Source: Nautiliaceae bacterium (GTDB lineage: Bacteria > Campylobacterota > Campylobacteria > Campylobacterales > Nautiliaceae). Taken from it: DNA of 19,056 nt. The stretch covers positions 1-19,056 of the forward strand of contig JALVUH010000171.1 of NCBI GenBank assembly GCA_027035735.1, given 5' to 3'. Under the pieces are notes generated by a model. That model was given only the letters and a program-made list of their open reading frames with translations, was not told the DNA's origin and did not search any database. Made by a program: the position numbers and the translations under genes. Below, piece by piece: positions 1-7,166 of this stretch (positions are counted from its first letter, which is position 1; every line of letters starts with the position of its first letter).

Positions 1-278
1 CCTGCTACACTAACTCTACATTTCCCAAGCCCTAAATCCATAAGCTCTAATACATTAGAATTAAGCTCAGTTATCACATCAAGCCCCACTACCCCAATAT
101 CAGCCGCTTGTTTTTCTACATATGTAGCAACATCCCAATTTCTAACATTTAAAAATGTAAATCCAGCCTTTTTTAAAATCAATTTTCTATTTTCAAATTT
201 AAAATCTTCATTAAAAATCTTTTTAAAAATTGCTAAAACATCCTCAGCAATCCTACCCTTTGGCAAAGCTATAGTCAT
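1..278 (-). CDS. hisG: ATP phosphoribosyltransferase, short form, N-terminal part (partial)
   Basis: This gene runs off the left edge; only the first 92 codons are visible. HisG condenses ATP with PRPP in the first step of histidine synthesis, in the cytoplasm. The translation opens MTIALPKGRIAEDV, the usual HisG start with the LPKGR loop at residues 5-9. Residues 60-70 read DIGVVGLDVIT, the typical DIGI.G.D segment of the periplasmic-binding-like fold. The closely following NVLELMDLGLGKCRV also fits. Nothing seen tells whether a HisZ partner is needed; the compact N-terminus resembles the short, HisZ-dependent form. The ATG overlaps the coaX stop in an ATGA, so translation is probably coupled. 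It is the last visible gene of the rpoD-led cluster. Confidence 0.93.
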   Translation of the reverse strand, partial: MTIALPKGRIAEDVLAIFKKIFNEDFKFENRKLILKKAGFTFLNVRNWDVATYVEKQAADIGVVGLDVITELNSNVLELMDLGLGKCRVSVA

Positions 279-871
279 AATTTTTCCTTTATTACTTTCT
301 TCATTCCTCTAAAAACCAAATCTTTAATATAAATTCCTTCTACAAACTCACTCAAAAATTTACCATCTCCACCGGTAAAATAATATGGACCTTCAAATTT
401 TTTTATAAAATCTACAACAATTCCCACACTTCCATAAATTAACGCTTCATTTGTATTACTTGGAAGTTTATTTAAATCAATTTTTTTATACTCAACCTTT
501 AAAACTTCTGAAATTTTAGCAAAAGCCTCTTTAAAAGCAAAAAGACCAGGCGCTATAATTCCACCTTGATGGATACCATTTTTCATTACATCAATTGTAA
601 TGGCACTGCCAGCATCAACTACTACTCCATTTTCAATGCTAATGCATGCCATAACTCTATCAATTCCTATGTTTTTATAATTACTTTTAAACTCTACATA
701 ATCTTTTAGATTAATAGCTTTTGGATTTAACTTTAAAAACTCTTTTTCTTTTTTTTTATTTACGCTTATATAATAGACTTTATCATCAAATTTTTTAGGC
801 TCTTTTAAATTATAAATTTTTTCACTCTCACAAATATGATAATTTGTATTTCCAATATCTACTAATACCAA
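275..871 (-). CDS. coaX: type III pantothenate kinase
   Basis: CoaX phosphorylates pantothenate in the first step of coenzyme A synthesis. It belongs to the ASKHA fold and differs from CoaA and CoaW. Visible motifs, numbered from a possible upstream TTG at 883, are the phosphate-binding VDIGNT (8-13), GIDR (73-76), the acidic DAGSA (90-94, usually DAGTA), GGIIAPG (107-113) and FTGGD near 170. There is no ATG. I chose the TTG at 871 because GGAGAG lies 4 bases before it and the protein then starts MVLVDIGNT, as in the family. The TTG at 883 would add four residues and has only a weak AAAG. At about 198 residues it is short, like other compact Campylobacterota CoaX proteins. The start lies inside the upstream 99-aa gene and the stop overlaps hisG. 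Confidence 0.93.
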   Translation of the reverse strand: MVLVDIGNTNYHICESEKIYNLKEPKKFDDKVYYISVNKKKEKEFLKLNPKAINLKDYVEFKSNYKNIGIDRVMACISIENGVVVDAGSAITIDVMKNGIHQGGIIAPGLFAFKEAFAKISEVLKVEYKKIDLNKLPSNTNEALIYGSVGIVVDFIKKFEGPYYFTGGDGKFLSEFVEGIYIKDLVFRGMKKVIKEKL

Positions 872-1161
872 ATTACTCTCCAATCTTTAATAAGCTCAAG
901 TGCTTTAGAACAAATTGGAGCTTTTGTAATTAAAATTTTCTTTTTATATCTAAAATTAATATCTGGCAAAAATTTCAAAAACTCTTCAATATCTTTTCTT
1001 AAAATTCTGCTTTTCCTATCAACTACCAAAATAAAACAATATTCATTCTTAATATTTACTCCAAGATAAGCTTTTATTTTCTTTTTGGTATTTAACTTAA
1101 TCTCTTGTAGTTTTTTACAAACAATTTTATTTTTTACTAAAATATCTAAAACCTCTTTCAT
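862..1161 (-). CDS. conserved-looking small protein of unknown function between xer and coaX
   Basis: This 99-residue basic protein has no function I can name. It begins MKEVLDILVKNKIVCKK. A predicted beta-rich middle (KAYLGVNIKNEYCFILVVDRKSR) is followed by a helix and a C-terminal block with KKILITKAPICSKALELIK and then WRVIWY. The APICSKA..L...W.V pattern looks like a conserved family signature. The alternation of strands and helices suggests a small alpha/beta domain, but no catalytic set is evident. There is no signal peptide or membrane segment. The ATG overlaps the xer stop in an ATGA. Its last 10 bases overlap the preferred coaX start and its end carries the coaX ribosome-binding site, so it appears translationally linked to both neighbours. 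Being real is likely from context; function is unknown. Confidence 0.75.
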   Translation of the reverse strand: MKEVLDILVKNKIVCKKLQEIKLNTKKKIKAYLGVNIKNEYCFILVVDRKSRILRKDIEEFLKFLPDINFRYKKKILITKAPICSKALELIKDWRVIWY

Positions 1162-1985
1162 TCTAAATCTTCTAAAGGATGATATTTAAGCACAGTCTCT
1201 TTTAAATTTTCTTTTTGTATATGAGTATAAATTTGAGTAGTATTAAGCGAAGCATGCCCTAGTAATTCCTGAACAATTCTAAGGTCTGCTCCACCTAAAA
1301 CTAAAGAAGTAGCAAATGAATGTCTAAGTACATGAGGAGAAACATTTAAATATTTTTTTGTAATATTAAAAGCACTGATTCTACTGAGTTTTTTGCAGTT
1401 TTTATTTACAAAAAGATATTCACTATTGCATGGTCTTTTTGATAAATACTCTTTAATAGCCTGCATTGCAATATCAGCAATTGGCACTACTCTTTGTTTT
1501 TCACCTTTTGCCATTGTAACTTTTACCCATCCATCTTCTATATCGCTAAGTTTAACATTCATAGCTTCGCTAACTCTAAGTCCTGTAGCATACAAAAATA
1601 AAATCAAAGCTTTATCTCTAAGCTCAAACCAAGAAGAACTATAATCAATATGAGAAATAGAATTTAAAATTTCTTCTTTTTCTAAAAATTTTGGAAGTGT
1701 TTTTGGAATTTTGGCTTGCTTAATTTTATGCTTTTCTTTAACCAAATCTCTTTTATATGCAAAATCAAAAAAAGAATTAATTGCGCTAAGTTTTCTATTA
1801 AGTGAGCGCTTATTTTCAATCTGAGATAAAAATGAAATAATTTCACTTGTATCAGCTTCAATTATAGGTTTACCTAAAAACTCTTCAAATTGAGTTAAAT
1901 CCCTTTTATAAGCTTCATATGTATTTTTACTAACTGCTTTGTTTATCAAAAGATATTCTAAAAAACTCTCTAAATATCTACTCAA
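1158..1985 (-). CDS. xerH: Xer-type tyrosine recombinase (chromosome dimer resolution)
   Basis: A tyrosine site-specific recombinase that probably resolves chromosome dimers at a dif-type site. The SAM-like DNA-binding N-terminal domain spans about 1-90 and the catalytic domain about 100-270. All catalytic residues are visible: R137 in ATGLRVSEA, K160 in MAKGEKQRVV, H218 and R221 in HVLRHSFA, H244 in ELLGHASL and nucleophile Y253 in QIYTHI. It has the XerC/XerD length (275 aa). The Helicobacter and Campylobacter XerH proteins are longer as I recall, so the symbol is tentative and XerD-like is equally fair. The start is TTG at 1985, preceded by AAGGTG at proper spacing; it overlaps the end of the BamB-like gene by 8 bases. 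It lies inside a housekeeping operon without phage or integron genes, which argues against an integrase role. Confidence 0.9.
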   Translation of the reverse strand: MSRYLESFLEYLLINKAVSKNTYEAYKRDLTQFEEFLGKPIIEADTSEIISFLSQIENKRSLNRKLSAINSFFDFAYKRDLVKEKHKIKQAKIPKTLPKFLEKEEILNSISHIDYSSSWFELRDKALILFLYATGLRVSEAMNVKLSDIEDGWVKVTMAKGEKQRVVPIADIAMQAIKEYLSKRPCNSEYLFVNKNCKKLSRISAFNITKKYLNVSPHVLRHSFATSLVLGGADLRIVQELLGHASLNTTQIYTHIQKENLKETVLKYHPLEDLE

Positions 1986-2946
1986 TAAAAAACACCTTAT
2001 CTTGATTATATATTTTACATCCTTTTATTTTCAAAGGAGCAGATGTATCAAACTGATTTGTTTTATAAACACTATATTTTAGATTAGGTGTTAGTTTTAT
2101 TAAATATCCGCTATAAGTTATAGTATAGATATTCCCATTACAAATACTTGGGGCAAAAAATGAAGCAAAAGGAAAATTTACCTCTTTTATCTTTTTAAGA
2201 TTTGTATCAAATTTAATTACTTTTCCTTCATTATTAAAAAGATAAATATATCCATTTAAATCAATAACATGTTTAATACTATCTTTATAACTAATTAAGA
2301 AATTTGGATTAAATAATACTAATCTTTTTGGAGTAGCCATAAATAAATTGTTTTTAACTATACTCATATAAATAACATTGTCAATTATAAAATCATCAGA
2401 AATATCAATATCTCTTATAAATTGCATATTTTTTTTATCTACTACAGCAATTTTACCATCTAATAAAGGAAATAAAATTAAATCTTGATAAAAGATAGGT
2501 TTTTGTGAAAGATATTTAGCAACAATAGCATCATCATCTTTTTGATAAAAAATTAGTTTATTTTTATTCAAATCATAAACCCCATACCCATCATTTTCAA
2601 ATACAATAGCAATTAAATTATTATTTTTTGTTGCACTAAAAACTAAATAAGGAAGTTTTATTATTTTTTTTGTTTTTAAAATCATTATCTTATTTGAATA
2701 AATAGCTAAATTTTTATCTATTTTTCTAAATTTGCCAAGTTTAACCCCATTAATTGTATAATTTACATATTTACCACCAAAAATTCCTTCTGATTTTTTA
2801 AAGGTCAATGCTTTTTTAGTATAATCTTGCAAAATTAAAGAATGAGTTTTAGATTTTAAATTTATATTTTGTGCATTTGGGTCTTCAAATTCTTTTGTAG
2901 CACATCCAGCAAAAATAAGAAAAGTTATTAATAATAGATATCTCAT
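1978..2946 (-). CDS. BamB-like outer-membrane lipoprotein (PQQ-type beta-propeller)
   Basis: A 322-residue lipoprotein. The signal peptide MRYLLLITFLIFAGC ends in a lipobox with the acylated cysteine at position 15. The next residues are A-T-K, so outer-membrane sorting is plausible. The rest has repeated beta-strand pairs such as LIAIVFENDGYGVYDLNKNK, DGKIAVVDKKN and LFMATPKRLVLFNPN, which look like blades of a PQQ/WD-type propeller. Proteins of this type in Campylobacterota have sometimes been mislabelled as selenium transferases. BamB is a scaffold of the BAM complex that folds outer-membrane barrels. The assignment rests on architecture and on the gene directly upstream being YfgM-like, the order known from E. 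coli yfgM-bamB. Sequence similarity to BamB looks weak, so another propeller lipoprotein remains possible. Its ATG overlaps the upstream stop. Confidence 0.7.
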   Translation of the reverse strand: MRYLLLITFLIFAGCATKEFEDPNAQNINLKSKTHSLILQDYTKKALTFKKSEGIFGGKYVNYTINGVKLGKFRKIDKNLAIYSNKIMILKTKKIIKLPYLVFSATKNNNLIAIVFENDGYGVYDLNKNKLIFYQKDDDAIVAKYLSQKPIFYQDLILFPLLDGKIAVVDKKNMQFIRDIDISDDFIIDNVIYMSIVKNNLFMATPKRLVLFNPNFLISYKDSIKHVIDLNGYIYLFNNEGKVIKFDTNLKKIKEVNFPFASFFAPSICNGNIYTITYSGYLIKLTPNLKYSVYKTNQFDTSAPLKIKGCKIYNQDKVFFIE

Positions 2947-3512
2947 TTAACTATCCCATAATGAAGTAGATATAATCCTAACTCTTTAAATTTTGAATTT
3001 GGATCTATTTCAGAATATAATGTTTTAGCTTTTTGTCTATTGTGCTCTTTTAGATAAATTCTCATTAACGCAAGTCTTACAGGATTTTTTAAAATCTTAT
3101 AATCAGGATTTAAAAGATAAGCTTCAAGAGCTTCTTTTGTCCCTTTTTTCATTGCTAATTCATATGCTTTAATTGCTTTTAGTTCTTTTGAAGTAATTTG
3201 ATTAAATTTTCCTTGAGTTAAAAGATATAAATTATATAAATTTTTATTCTCTTTTAAAATTTTTAAAGCTTCTTTATTATTTGGATTTTTAAGCAGTGTA
3301 TCTAATGCATTATTTGTTTTTATAAGTTTTTGAGTTTGAAAATAACTATAAGTATTATATCCGATAAATATAGCTATTAATAAAACAACTCCTACTATTA
3401 TTAGTTTTTTATACTTATTAAAAAATTTTTCTAACTTAAATACCTTAATTAAAAGTTCTTCATCTTGTTTTAATTCTTTAGTATCTTTTTTTATTTCATC
3501 TTTTAGCCCCAT
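2943..3512 (-). CDS. YfgM-like membrane-anchored TPR-type protein
   Basis: A 189-residue protein with a charged cytoplasmic start (about 1-35), one membrane helix at 37-51 (LIIVGVVLLIAIFIG) and a helical exported part from about 55. The exported part holds TPR-like helix pairs with alanine, leucine and tyrosine periodicity, for example ELKAIKAYELAMKKGTKEA and PVRLALMRIYLKEHNRQKAK. That arrangement matches the YfgM/TPR_21 family. E. coli YfgM is an inner-membrane partner of SecYEG and periplasmic chaperones, which would place this protein at the translocon feeding outer-membrane proteins to BAM. The BamB-like gene follows with an ATGA overlap. The ribosome site AAAAGG lies well before the ATG. 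The family call is moderate because repeats of this kind diverge quickly. Confidence 0.72.
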   Translation of the reverse strand: MGLKDEIKKDTKELKQDEELLIKVFKLEKFFNKYKKLIIVGVVLLIAIFIGYNTYSYFQTQKLIKTNNALDTLLKNPNNKEALKILKENKNLYNLYLLTQGKFNQITSKELKAIKAYELAMKKGTKEALEAYLLNPDYKILKNPVRLALMRIYLKEHNRQKAKTLYSEIDPNSKFKELGLYLLHYGIVK

Positions 3513-3523
3513 TTAAAACCTTT

Positions 3524-4399
3524 TTATTGAAATTTTATCAAATATTCATCTATTTTATTTATTAAAGACTTAGGTATTTTAACATTTAATTCAATAATTT
3601 TTAAATTTAGAGGAAATTTTTTAAGCTTTACATAATCTTTTGGAGTTGTAACAATTATTTTATCTTTAAATTCTTTCAAATCCTCCCATTTATATTCATA
3701 ATGGTCTGGAAAAAATTTATAATCTTTCTTCCAAAATTTCAAAAGTCTTTTAGGATTTGAAATACCACTTATTAATATATCTCCATTTGGAACTTTCACT
3801 TCCCTTTGAAATTCGTTAATTATTAAATCTGCAAATCTTAAAGCAACTCTTGGATATCTATATCCTCCAGCCGGAATTGTAAAAGGATTTTTTATTTTTT
3901 TATCAATTACAATATTTAATTTTTCAAAAGGTTTATCAAATCCATCATCAAGTATTACAAAATCAGCCCCCATCTCTTTTGCTTTTAAAATACCTTTTTT
4001 CCTATCTTCACTAACTATAACAGCTGCATTTGTAAAAGAAGCTATCTCCATAGCTTCATCACCACTTTTATCAACATCTACTAAAATTTTTTCAAAATTT
4101 TTAACTACCACTAAACCTTTGCTTTTTCTTTTATATCCTCTTAAAACCACTGCTATTTTTTTATCTTTATAATAATTAATCAAAGCTTTAGTTAAAGGAG
4201 TTTTACCACTTCCTCCAATAATAATATTTCCTACAGAAATAATAGGAATACCTAAATTTTCTAATTTTTTTGGAAATTTAAAATGCATAATTATCATATA
4301 AATAAAAGAAAAAGGAAGTAAAATTAAAATAAAAGGTAGATGATACCACTTTGGATAAAAAAGCATCTCTTCAAAAAAAGAATAAATTTTATTTTTCAT
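3524..4399 (-). CDS. lpxK: tetraacyldisaccharide 4'-kinase (lipid A synthesis)
   Basis: LpxK adds the 4'-phosphate to the tetraacyldisaccharide lipid A precursor on the inner face of the inner membrane. An N-terminal hydrophobic helix (about 21-39) anchors it. The P-loop IGGSGKTP lies at 61-68 after the family signature PIISVGNII. Then follow VVLRGYKRKSKG (84-95), KSGDEAMEIA (111-120), VIVSEDRKKGI (127-137) and LDDGFD (150-155), where most LpxK proteins have LDDGFQ. At 291 residues it is a little shorter than typical proteobacterial LpxK. The start directly abuts the nadE stop with no bases between. Eleven bases separate it from the next gene. A lipid A gene next to BamB/YfgM-like genes gives this part of the operon a cell-envelope theme. 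Confidence 0.95.
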   Translation of the reverse strand: MKNKIYSFFEEMLFYPKWYHLPFILILLPFSFIYMIIMHFKFPKKLENLGIPIISVGNIIIGGSGKTPLTKALINYYKDKKIAVVLRGYKRKSKGLVVVKNFEKILVDVDKSGDEAMEIASFTNAAVIVSEDRKKGILKAKEMGADFVILDDGFDKPFEKLNIVIDKKIKNPFTIPAGGYRYPRVALRFADLIINEFQREVKVPNGDILISGISNPKRLLKFWKKDYKFFPDHYEYKWEDLKEFKDKIIVTTPKDYVKLKKFPLNLKIIELNVKIPKSLINKIDEYLIKFQ

Positions 4400-5191
4400 C
4401 TAAAGTCTTATATCTCTTTCATACAAAAAGTCATGTCCTATTGTACGAGATTTTAATTTTGCAATAATAGGAGGTTTTCTTTTAAATTGATTTTGATAAA
4501 CTTTTTTAAGCACAAATTCAACCAAATCTTTATCATACTTTTCTAGTAATTCTTTTTTTGTAGCTCTATTATCTACAAAATCAACGAGTACTGGATCAAT
4601 TTCGCTATAACTATATCCAAGTTCAGCTTCATCACTTTGTCCCTGCCACAAATCTGCACTTGGAGGCTTATTTATTATTTCTTCATTAACTCCTAAAAAT
4701 CTAGCAAATTCAAAAATTTCACTCTTGTATAAATCTCCTATAGGATTAAGCGCACTTGCCAAATCTCCAAATAAAGTCCCATATCCAAGCATAAGCTCAC
4801 TTTTATTACTAGTTCCAATTACAAGTGCATTAAATTCAGCCGATTTATCATAAAGAATTGCCATTCTCATTCTAGCAGAAAAATTACCAAGTCTTACTTT
4901 ATCATCAATAGGATAAGCTTCAAGCAAAGGAGCAATTGAGATGATTTCATAATCAATATCAAACTTTTTACATAATTTTTTAGCATCTTCAATACTAGCT
5001 TTACTGGAATACTGACTTGGCATCATAATCACCTTAAAATTTTCACCTAATGCTTTTTTAGCTAAGATGGCTACTACTGCACTATCAATACCTCCACTAA
5101 GTCCACAAATTCCTTTTTTTATACCTGTTTTTGTAATTTCTTCATAAATAAATTTAATTAAAAATCTCTCAATTAGCTCCCATTTTTTCAT
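4400..5191 (-). CDS. nadE: NH3-dependent NAD+ synthetase
   Basis: NadE makes NAD+ from deamido-NAD, ATP and ammonia, the last step of NAD synthesis. It is the ammonia-using form of 263 residues with no N-terminal glutaminase (nitrilase) domain. The N-type ATP pyrophosphatase P-loop GLSGGIDSA is at 30-38. Then come MPSQYSSKAS, RMRMAILYDKSA, GTSNKSELMLGYGTLFGD, ALNPIGDLYKSEIF and KPPSADLWQGQSDE, all family landmarks. The start ATG is preceded by AGGA at a 6-base spacing. It begins 8 bases after the rpoD stop and ends exactly where lpxK starts, so all three are likely cotranscribed. Confidence 0.96.
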   Translation of the reverse strand: MKKWELIERFLIKFIYEEITKTGIKKGICGLSGGIDSAVVAILAKKALGENFKVIMMPSQYSSKASIEDAKKLCKKFDIDYEIISIAPLLEAYPIDDKVRLGNFSARMRMAILYDKSAEFNALVIGTSNKSELMLGYGTLFGDLASALNPIGDLYKSEIFEFARFLGVNEEIINKPPSADLWQGQSDEAELGYSYSEIDPVLVDFVDNRATKKELLEKYDKDLVEFVLKKVYQNQFKRKPPIIAKLKSRTIGHDFLYERDIRL

Positions 5192-5199
5192 AATTAATC

Positions 5200-7014
5200 C
5201 TAGCTATCAATGTAATTTTTAAGAAGTTTTCCAATATTTGGGTGTCTAAGTTTTTTAATAGCACTGCTTTCTATTTGTCTAACTCTCTCTCTTGTTACAT
5301 TAAGAGCTTTTCCAATCTCTTCTAAAGTTCTTTCACTTTTATCTGGCATAAGTCCAAATCTCATTTTAATAACTTCTCTTTCTCTTTCATTTAAATTTTG
5401 AAGTATTTCATCAATATGTTTTCTTAAATCTTCATGCACCACTTCTTCATAAGGATTTGAAAAACTTTTATCTTCTATAAAATCTCCAAATTTTCCATCT
5501 TCTTCTTCACCAACAGGTGCTTCAAGAGATACTGGCTCTTTTGAAATTTTAAGAATTTGTTTAACTTTTTCAATTGGCATTTTCATTTCTTTTGCAATTA
5601 CTTCAAGAGTCGGTTCTTTTCCTTCTTCTTGGACATGTTTTCTAATAATTTTATTAATTTGATTGATATTTTCTATCATATGAATAGGAATTCTAACTGT
5701 TCTTGCCTGGTCTGCAATTGCTCTAGAGATGGCTTGTCTAATCCACCAAGTAGCATAAGTTGAAAATTTATAACCTTTTTCAAACTCAAACTTATCAATA
5801 GCTTTCATAAGACCAATATTTCCTTCTTGAATTAAATCAAGAAATGGAAGGCCTCTATTTGTATATTTTTTAGCAATACTAACCACTAGTCTTAGATTTG
5901 CTCTTGCCATTTTCTCTTTTGCTTCTGTTACTATTTTTTTACCACGCTTGAGTTGCTCTAAAATAACTTCAAGTTTTTTAGGGTCCATTCCAAACATATT
6001 ATCACTAGCTTTTTTAGCTTCAACTAATTTTTTAATATCCATATAAATATTTACCATTGTATGTTCTGGCACCATTGCTGCAATGTCTTCTTTAGATAAT
6101 TCTGTAATTTTACTTAAAATCTCTTTATGAAGTTTTCTTAACTGCTCATTAAAAAGTGGTAGTCTATATTCTTTCTTTTTAAGTTCTTTTTCAAAATCTT
6201 TATCACCTTTTAGTGCAGTTTCAACAGTTTTTACTATTTCATTTATAAGTTTTGAAGTATATCCAAGCTCAGTCAAAGCTTCTTTTACTTTTTTCTTTTT
6301 AAATGTAAGTTGAAGGATTTTATGAAAATTATCAAGTTCATCTCTATTAGGCGAATTTATAACTTTATCATATTCATCTAATACTTTTTCCCACTCTTTT
6401 TTTGCTTTTTCTAAATTTTTAAATAATTCATTAATTCTTTTTTCTCTAAGAGAGATTTTTTTCTTTCTTTTTCCTTCTTTGCTATCTTCATCTTCTACTT
6501 CTTCTTCATCTACAAAATTTTTAAATAACTCTTTTACTCTTCTTTCTCTATTAAGTAAAGGCTCTTTATATTTTAAAACTAAATCAATTAAAAATGGTAT
6601 TGAACATATTGCATCAAGAATTATCTCTTCTCCAAGCTGAATTCTTCTAAAAATTTCAATTTCTTCATCTTTATCAAGTAATGGAATATGTCCCATTTCT
6701 CTAAGATACATTCTAACAGGGCTATCAGACCTACTCCATTCAAGAAGCTCTTTATCTTTTAATATCTCTTCAGCAAGCTCTTCTTTTTTTCTTTCTCTTT
6801 CTTCTTCGCTTTTTACAACATCTTCAAGGTTTTTAAGTTTTGCAACCTCAGCCGCTGTCATAACTTTAATATTATTTTCTTTAATAGCGTCTAAAATCTC
6901 TTTTGCTTCTTTTTTTGTTGGAGCTTTTGGTAAGAGAGAAACTATTTTTTCATAAGTTACAATTCCGTTTTTGTTTTCTTTTAAAAGTTTTGAAAGTTCT
7001 TTTGAAAGTGCCAT
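5200..7014 (-). CDS. rpoD: RNA polymerase primary sigma factor (sigma-70)
   Basis: The housekeeping sigma factor, 604 residues, the size usual in Campylobacterota. Region 1.1 occupies about 1-60 and region 1.2 about 98-130 (SPVRMYLREMGHIPLL). A long, highly charged non-conserved region follows. Region 2 begins near 368 with ANLRLVVSIAKKY. Region 2.4, which reads the -10 box, includes FSTYATWWIRQAISRAIADQ at about 417-436. Region 4.2 with its helix-turn-helix lies at about 562-592 (TLEEIGKALNVTRERVRQIE). The ATG has AGGAG 5 bases upstream. It is the first gene of a nine-gene minus-strand cluster. It faces flgF-flgG across a 152-base promoter region that contains a long palindrome. Confidence 0.98.
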   Translation of the reverse strand: MALSKELSKLLKENKNGIVTYEKIVSLLPKAPTKKEAKEILDAIKENNIKVMTAAEVAKLKNLEDVVKSEEERERKKEELAEEILKDKELLEWSRSDSPVRMYLREMGHIPLLDKDEEIEIFRRIQLGEEIILDAICSIPFLIDLVLKYKEPLLNRERRVKELFKNFVDEEEVEDEDSKEGKRKKKISLREKRINELFKNLEKAKKEWEKVLDEYDKVINSPNRDELDNFHKILQLTFKKKKVKEALTELGYTSKLINEIVKTVETALKGDKDFEKELKKKEYRLPLFNEQLRKLHKEILSKITELSKEDIAAMVPEHTMVNIYMDIKKLVEAKKASDNMFGMDPKKLEVILEQLKRGKKIVTEAKEKMARANLRLVVSIAKKYTNRGLPFLDLIQEGNIGLMKAIDKFEFEKGYKFSTYATWWIRQAISRAIADQARTVRIPIHMIENINQINKIIRKHVQEEGKEPTLEVIAKEMKMPIEKVKQILKISKEPVSLEAPVGEEEDGKFGDFIEDKSFSNPYEEVVHEDLRKHIDEILQNLNEREREVIKMRFGLMPDKSERTLEEIGKALNVTRERVRQIESSAIKKLRHPNIGKLLKNYIDS

Positions 7015-7039
7015 CTATTCTCCTTTTTTAAATTAAAAC

Positions 7040-7069
7040 CTACTAATGAAGAGACCTCTTTATTAGTAG
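7040..7069 (-). promoter_or_regulatory. 30-bp palindrome / hairpin in the rpoD leader
   Basis: Two 14-base arms, CTACTAATGAAGAG and CTCTTTATTAGTAG on the plus strand, flank a 2-base centre and match at 13 of 14 positions. The odd pair is G-U in a plus-strand RNA and A-C in the rpoD RNA. In RNA it would form a strong stem with a small loop. In DNA it is a long dyad suitable for a dimeric regulator. It sits about 25 bases before the rpoD ATG, just upstream of the ribosome site. Only a weak T run (GGTTTTAATTT) follows it on the minus strand, so it is a poor intrinsic terminator. I read it as a leader hairpin or operator. Confidence 0.6.
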
Positions 7070-7077
7070 ATTTTAAA

Positions 7078-7090
7078 GTTTGAAATTATA
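7078..7090 (-). promoter_or_regulatory. probable sigma-70 promoter (-10 box) of the rpoD operon
   Basis: A perfect TATAAT reads on the minus strand at 7090-7085, giving an expected start near 7078 and a leader of about 64 bases that includes the palindrome. No TTGACA-like -35 is present at 17 bases; the upstream DNA is A/T-tract rich instead. That is normal for Campylobacterota housekeeping promoters, which rely on the -10 and periodic AT tracts. The call is inferred from sequence only. Confidence 0.5.
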
Positions 7091-7101
7091 TTAAATTTTT
7101 T

Positions 7102-7117
7102 TGGAACAATTTTTGCT
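7102..7117 (+). promoter_or_regulatory. sigma-54 (RpoN) promoter of flgF-flgG
   Basis: The sequence TGGAACAATTTTTGCT matches the -24/-12 consensus TGGCAC-N5-TTGCW at every position except A for C in the -24 box. GG and GC are at the exact required spacing (7103-7104 and 7115-7116). The expected start is near 7128, about 39 bases before the flgF ATG. Rod and hook genes of Campylobacterota flagella are known sigma-54 targets under the FlgSR two-component system, so both sequence and gene fit. An activator site is not evident. Confidence 0.82.
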
Positions 7118-7166
7118 TAAAAAATTTAAATATTTAATATTTATTATACCATTAAAAGGTTAAAAT

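Noticed and set aside
1393..1644. 83-codon plus-strand frame opposite the Xer gene
   Set aside because: It lies wholly antisense to a gene with all catalytic residues, has no ribosome site and has biased, low-complexity content.
1158..1985. Xer gene as integrase of a mobile element
   Set aside because: No attachment repeats, phage genes, tRNA target or cassettes are nearby; the gene is sandwiched in a housekeeping operon.
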